Assembly: GCA_034432855.1 (NCBI GenBank)
Contig: DAOUBA010000040.1
Location: 1-6,968, forward strand
DNA length: 6,968 bases
DNA from: DAOUBA01 sp034432855
GTDB lineage: Bacteria; Chloroflexota; Anaerolineae; B4-G1
Direction: 5' to 3'
Part shown: positions 5,523 to 6,968 of the stretch, in pieces
How positions within the stretch are numbered: position 1 is the stretch's first letter
How the letters are laid out: each line of letters begins with the position of its first letter
Position numbers and translations under genes: made by a program
The notes under the pieces: model-generated
Databases searched by the model: none
What the model was told of the DNA's origin: nothing
The model's input: only the letters and a program-made list of their open reading frames with translations

Positions 5523-6437
5523 TCACCTGCCGGTGTCCTCGCCGAAGGCAGCGGCGAAAAAGGCCGTCACACGTCGCTCCCACTCCCCGGCGGCGACGTC
5601 GAGGTATTGGCCGTGACCGCAGTTGGGGACAATCCACAGGTCTTTCGGCGCGCCGGCGCGGGCCAGTTGCTCCTGCGGGCGGGTCTCTGCCACCTCGCGG
5701 TCCCCGTAGATCAGCAGCAATGGGCGCGGGCTGATACGGTCAATCACCGCGATGGGGCTGATGGCACAGGCGTCCACTCCGGCCTCGCGCCGGAAGAAGA
5801 ACAGGATCGCCTGGTAGAAGGCGCGCTCCCACCAGGGGCCACGGCCCTCGTTGGTGATGTCGGCGGCCAGGTCGTAAAAGCCGCCCTCGGCCACCACCGC
5901 CTCGATGCGCGTGTCCTCTGCCGCGCCCAGGATGCCGGTCACGCCGCCCATCGAGAACCCCAGCACACCGATGTGCTCCACTCCCGGCCGGCCGCGCACC
6001 CACGTCACTGCCTCTTGCAGATCGCGCGCCTCCAGGTAGCCGAGCGTGGATTGGCCGTCGGCGCGGGCGCAGGAGCGCGTTTCGGTGAGCAGGAGGCCAT
6101 AGCCGTGGCGTGCCAGGATCGCCCCTTCGCGCAGCATCCCGTCGCGTGCGCCGCCCAGCCCCGGCAGCAGGATGACGACGGCGCCGTTTTGCGGCGGGAG
6201 GTACCAGGCGCGGAGCGTCAGCCCGTCGTGGCTGGGGTAGGTCACCTCCTGCACGTCAAAGATGCCGAACGCTTCCGGCGTACCACCGGCCTCGCTGCAG
6301 CCGGGATGGGTGAGGGTATGGGCATAAAGGTGGGCCGTGCTCAGCAGCACGGCTGTCGGCGCGCCGATTGCGCCGGTGACGAACGCCGCGAGCGCCAACC
6401 GCAGCAAACGCAGCCAATACGCTCTATCACGTTGCAC
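5523..6437 (-). CDS. Membrane-anchored alpha/beta hydrolase
   Basis: A 304-residue serine hydrolase of the alpha/beta fold. An N-terminal hydrophobic segment (about 9-36), preceded by basic residues, should anchor it in the membrane or act as a signal sequence. The catalytic domain shows the oxyanion-hole motif LPGLGG (91-96), the nucleophile elbow GFSMGG with Ser162, the likely acid Asp246 in LLIYGDREVA (241-250) and His275 in CGHGQY. The triad is complete, so it should be active, probably as an esterase or peptidase-like hydrolase of the family annotated as alpha/beta hydrolase or dienelactone-hydrolase-like; the substrate is unknown. GTG 6437-6435 is the only start that keeps the basic N-terminus. 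There is no SD upstream, but TACAAT lies 6 nt before it, so translation is probably leaderless. It converges on the 4618 gene and no terminator is seen after its stop. Confidence 0.9.
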   Translation of the reverse strand: MQRDRAYWLRLLRLALAAFVTGAIGAPTAVLLSTAHLYAHTLTHPGCSEAGGTPEAFGIFDVQEVTYPSHDGLTLRAWYLPPQNGAVVILLPGLGGARDGMLREGAILARHGYGLLLTETRSCARADGQSTLGYLEARDLQEAVTWVRGRPGVEHIGVLGFSMGGVTGILGAAEDTRIEAVVAEGGFYDLAADITNEGRGPWWERAFYQAILFFFRREAGVDACAISPIAVIDRISPRPLLLIYGDREVAETRPQEQLARAGAPKDLWIVPNCGHGQYLDVAAGEWERRVTAFFAAAFGEDTGR

Positions 6438-6442
6438 AACGT
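6429..6442. repeat. Inverted repeat ACGTTG-CA-CAACGT over the hydrolase start codon
   Basis: Six-base arms at 6429-6434 and 6437-6442 flank a 2-bp centre. The minus-strand GTG start (6437-6435) lies in the middle and the -10 box begins 2 bp away. It may be an operator or chance; the arms are short. Confidence 0.35.
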
Positions 6443-6443
6443 C

Positions 6444-6472
6444 ATTGTATACCCCCGGTCAGACGAATGCAA
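6444..6472 (-). promoter_or_regulatory. Promoter of the alpha/beta hydrolase, likely leaderless
   Basis: On the minus strand TTGCAT (6472-6467) precedes TACAAT (6449-6444) by exactly 17 bp. The -10 box ends 6 nt before the GTG start codon, so the first transcribed base should be at or near the start codon. The -35 box is a weak match. Confidence 0.55.
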
Positions 6473-6480
6473 AACCCCAT

Positions 6481-6509
6481 TTGACCACTTTTCCCAGCGG
6501 TAGTAAAAT
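6481..6509 (+). promoter_or_regulatory. Promoter of the NuoE/HoxE-like gene
   Basis: TTGACC (6481-6486, five of six) and TAAAAT (6504-6509, five of six) are exactly 17 bp apart. Transcription would start near 6516, giving a leader of about 42 nt that holds the SD AGGAG at 6542-6546. It is divergent from the hydrolase promoter, whose -35 box ends 8 bp away. Confidence 0.7.
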
Positions 6510-6557
6510 ATCTTTTCGGTGTGTGCCCATCAGCCCATTGCAGGAGATGAAGAACAC

Positions 6558-6893
6558 ATGGCGAAAACGCGCAAACGTCTGCCGGATCCGTTGACCGTGC
6601 CCGAACAGCGGGCGTTGATTGACCGGATCATCGCTGAGAACCGTCATCTTCCCGGTGCCCCCATGGTCGTGCTGGGCGAGTTGCAGGACGCCATCGGATA
6701 CGTTTCATTCCCTGTGCAAAAGTACGTGGCCCGGCAACTCCGTGTCCCCGAAAGCCAGGTCTATGGCGTGGTCTCCTTCTACTCTTTCTTCACCACAGAG
6801 CCCAGGGGCAAGCACAACGTCAAGTTCTGCCTGGGCACCGCCCCCAATACTGTCCGGATTGATATCTGGGCACCTGACGAGGACACACTTTAG
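6558..6893 (+). CDS. nuoE: NuoE/HoxE-like [2Fe-2S] subunit, C-terminal part lost (broken gene)
   Basis: Residues 1-95 are a clear N-terminal part of the NuoE/HoxE family, the small thioredoxin-like [2Fe-2S] subunit of NADH dehydrogenases, NAD-linked hydrogenases and formate dehydrogenases. It shows LPGAPMVVLGELQDAIGYVS (31-50), the helix with YVARQLRVPESQVYGVVSFYSFF (56-78) and NVKFCLGTA (87-95). Cys91 is the first cluster ligand. The family motif continues CxGTAC, but residue 96 is Pro, and the remaining 16 residues (PNTVRIDIWAPDEDTL) do not resemble the family. The other three cysteines and about 60 residues are missing from the usual 150-170. The cluster therefore cannot form and the product should be non-functional. 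No other plus-strand frame after 6843 resumes the family, so this is replacement of sequence and not a simple frameshift. ATG 6558 has AGGAG 11 nt upstream and matches family starts; GTG 6519 lies almost at the transcription start. Confidence 0.85.
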   Translation: MAKTRKRLPDPLTVPEQRALIDRIIAENRHLPGAPMVVLGELQDAIGYVSFPVQKYVARQLRVPESQVYGVVSFYSFFTTEPRGKHNVKFCLGTAPNTVRIDIWAPDEDTL

Positions 6894-6968
6894 CAGAACT
6901 CAATCAGCGGTGCTGCCCTTCAACCAGCCGTGTGATGCAGGTGACATGCGCTTGCCACGTCCTGACGC
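6843..6968. other. Unrelated sequence after the NuoE junction (possible mobile-element end)
   Basis: From about 6843 the DNA no longer encodes NuoE. Shortly after the junction comes TGTCCGGATT, then CACCTGACGAGGACA, so TGTCC (6851-6855) and GGACA (6881-6885) form a small inverted pair. On the minus strand one frame enters from base 6968 (beginning VRTWQAHV) and stops at 6906-6904, which could be the tail of a transposase ending just inside an insertion-sequence end. The fragment is too short to identify. No rRNA, tRNA or repeat array is seen in it. Confidence 0.4.

Noticed and set aside
5607..6503. A 298-codon plus-strand frame opposite the alpha/beta hydrolase.
   Set aside because: The minus strand has a full catalytic triad and a family-like fold; the plus-strand product is a low-complexity Ala/Gly/Arg/Gln shadow.
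6840..6968. A simple frameshift as the cause of the NuoE truncation.
   Set aside because: All three plus-strand frames after 6843 were read. None contains the expected second cysteine or the CVGAC-type motif region; one stays open to the end but reads PPILSGLISGHL, unlike the family.

Overview
The window is GC-rich (by eye around 60%), densely coded bacterial DNA. It has sigma70-type promoters, Shine-Dalgarno sites on several genes, and two genes that look leaderless with GTG starts. The gene mix (a GPGEYE-type metallo-beta-lactamase-fold protein, a TPR lipoprotein, an FmdB zinc ribbon, a PIG-L deacetylase, a DUF2142/GT-C-like membrane protein, a protein of the kind often labelled 'quinate 5-dehydrogenase', and a NuoE/HoxE-like subunit) resembles Chloroflexota genomes of the Anaerolineae type. 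That placement is inferred from recalled protein resemblance and was not tested.

Layout. Positions 1-117 hold the 3' end of an unidentified plus-strand gene. A good promoter at 136-163 then serves a compact plus-strand cluster: a metallo-beta-lactamase-fold protein (189-842), a six-repeat TPR lipoprotein (832-1620) and a 99-residue conserved-looking small protein (1652-1951). On the minus strand follows a self-contained fmdB-type unit with its own promoter, Shine-Dalgarno site and intrinsic terminator (1970-2352). Divergent from it is a PIG-L/LmbE deacetylase (2377-3171), whose end overlaps by 32 bp the end of a convergent multi-pass membrane glycosyltransferase-like gene (3140-4453, minus). 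A 164-bp divergent intergenic region carries promoters in both directions. The plus-strand 'quinate 5-dehydrogenase'-like gene (4618-5517) converges with 5 bp to spare on a membrane-anchored alpha/beta hydrolase (5523-6437, minus). Finally, a NuoE/HoxE-like gene with its own promoter starts at 6558 but loses its family sequence at about 6843, in the middle of the [2Fe-2S] cysteine motif.

How the genes work together. These are mostly short, independent transcription units and not one pathway. The only likely operon is 189-1951. The membrane protein and the PIG-L deacetylase could both belong to glycoconjugate or cell-surface metabolism, but they are transcribed convergently and no link is shown. 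NuoE-type genes normally head operons with NuoF-like flavoproteins for NADH oxidation, hydrogenase or formate dehydrogenase; here the downstream partner is replaced by unrelated sequence.

The points most worth following are: (1) the NuoE-like gene broken at a sharp junction, possibly by a mobile element or a misassembly; (2) a metallo-beta-lactamase-fold protein in which essentially all recognisable metal-ligand positions are substituted; (3) two GTG-start genes with TACAAT hexamers 6-7 nt upstream, each with an inverted repeat at the start codon. I found no CRISPR array, tRNA, rRNA or convincing new multi-gene system.
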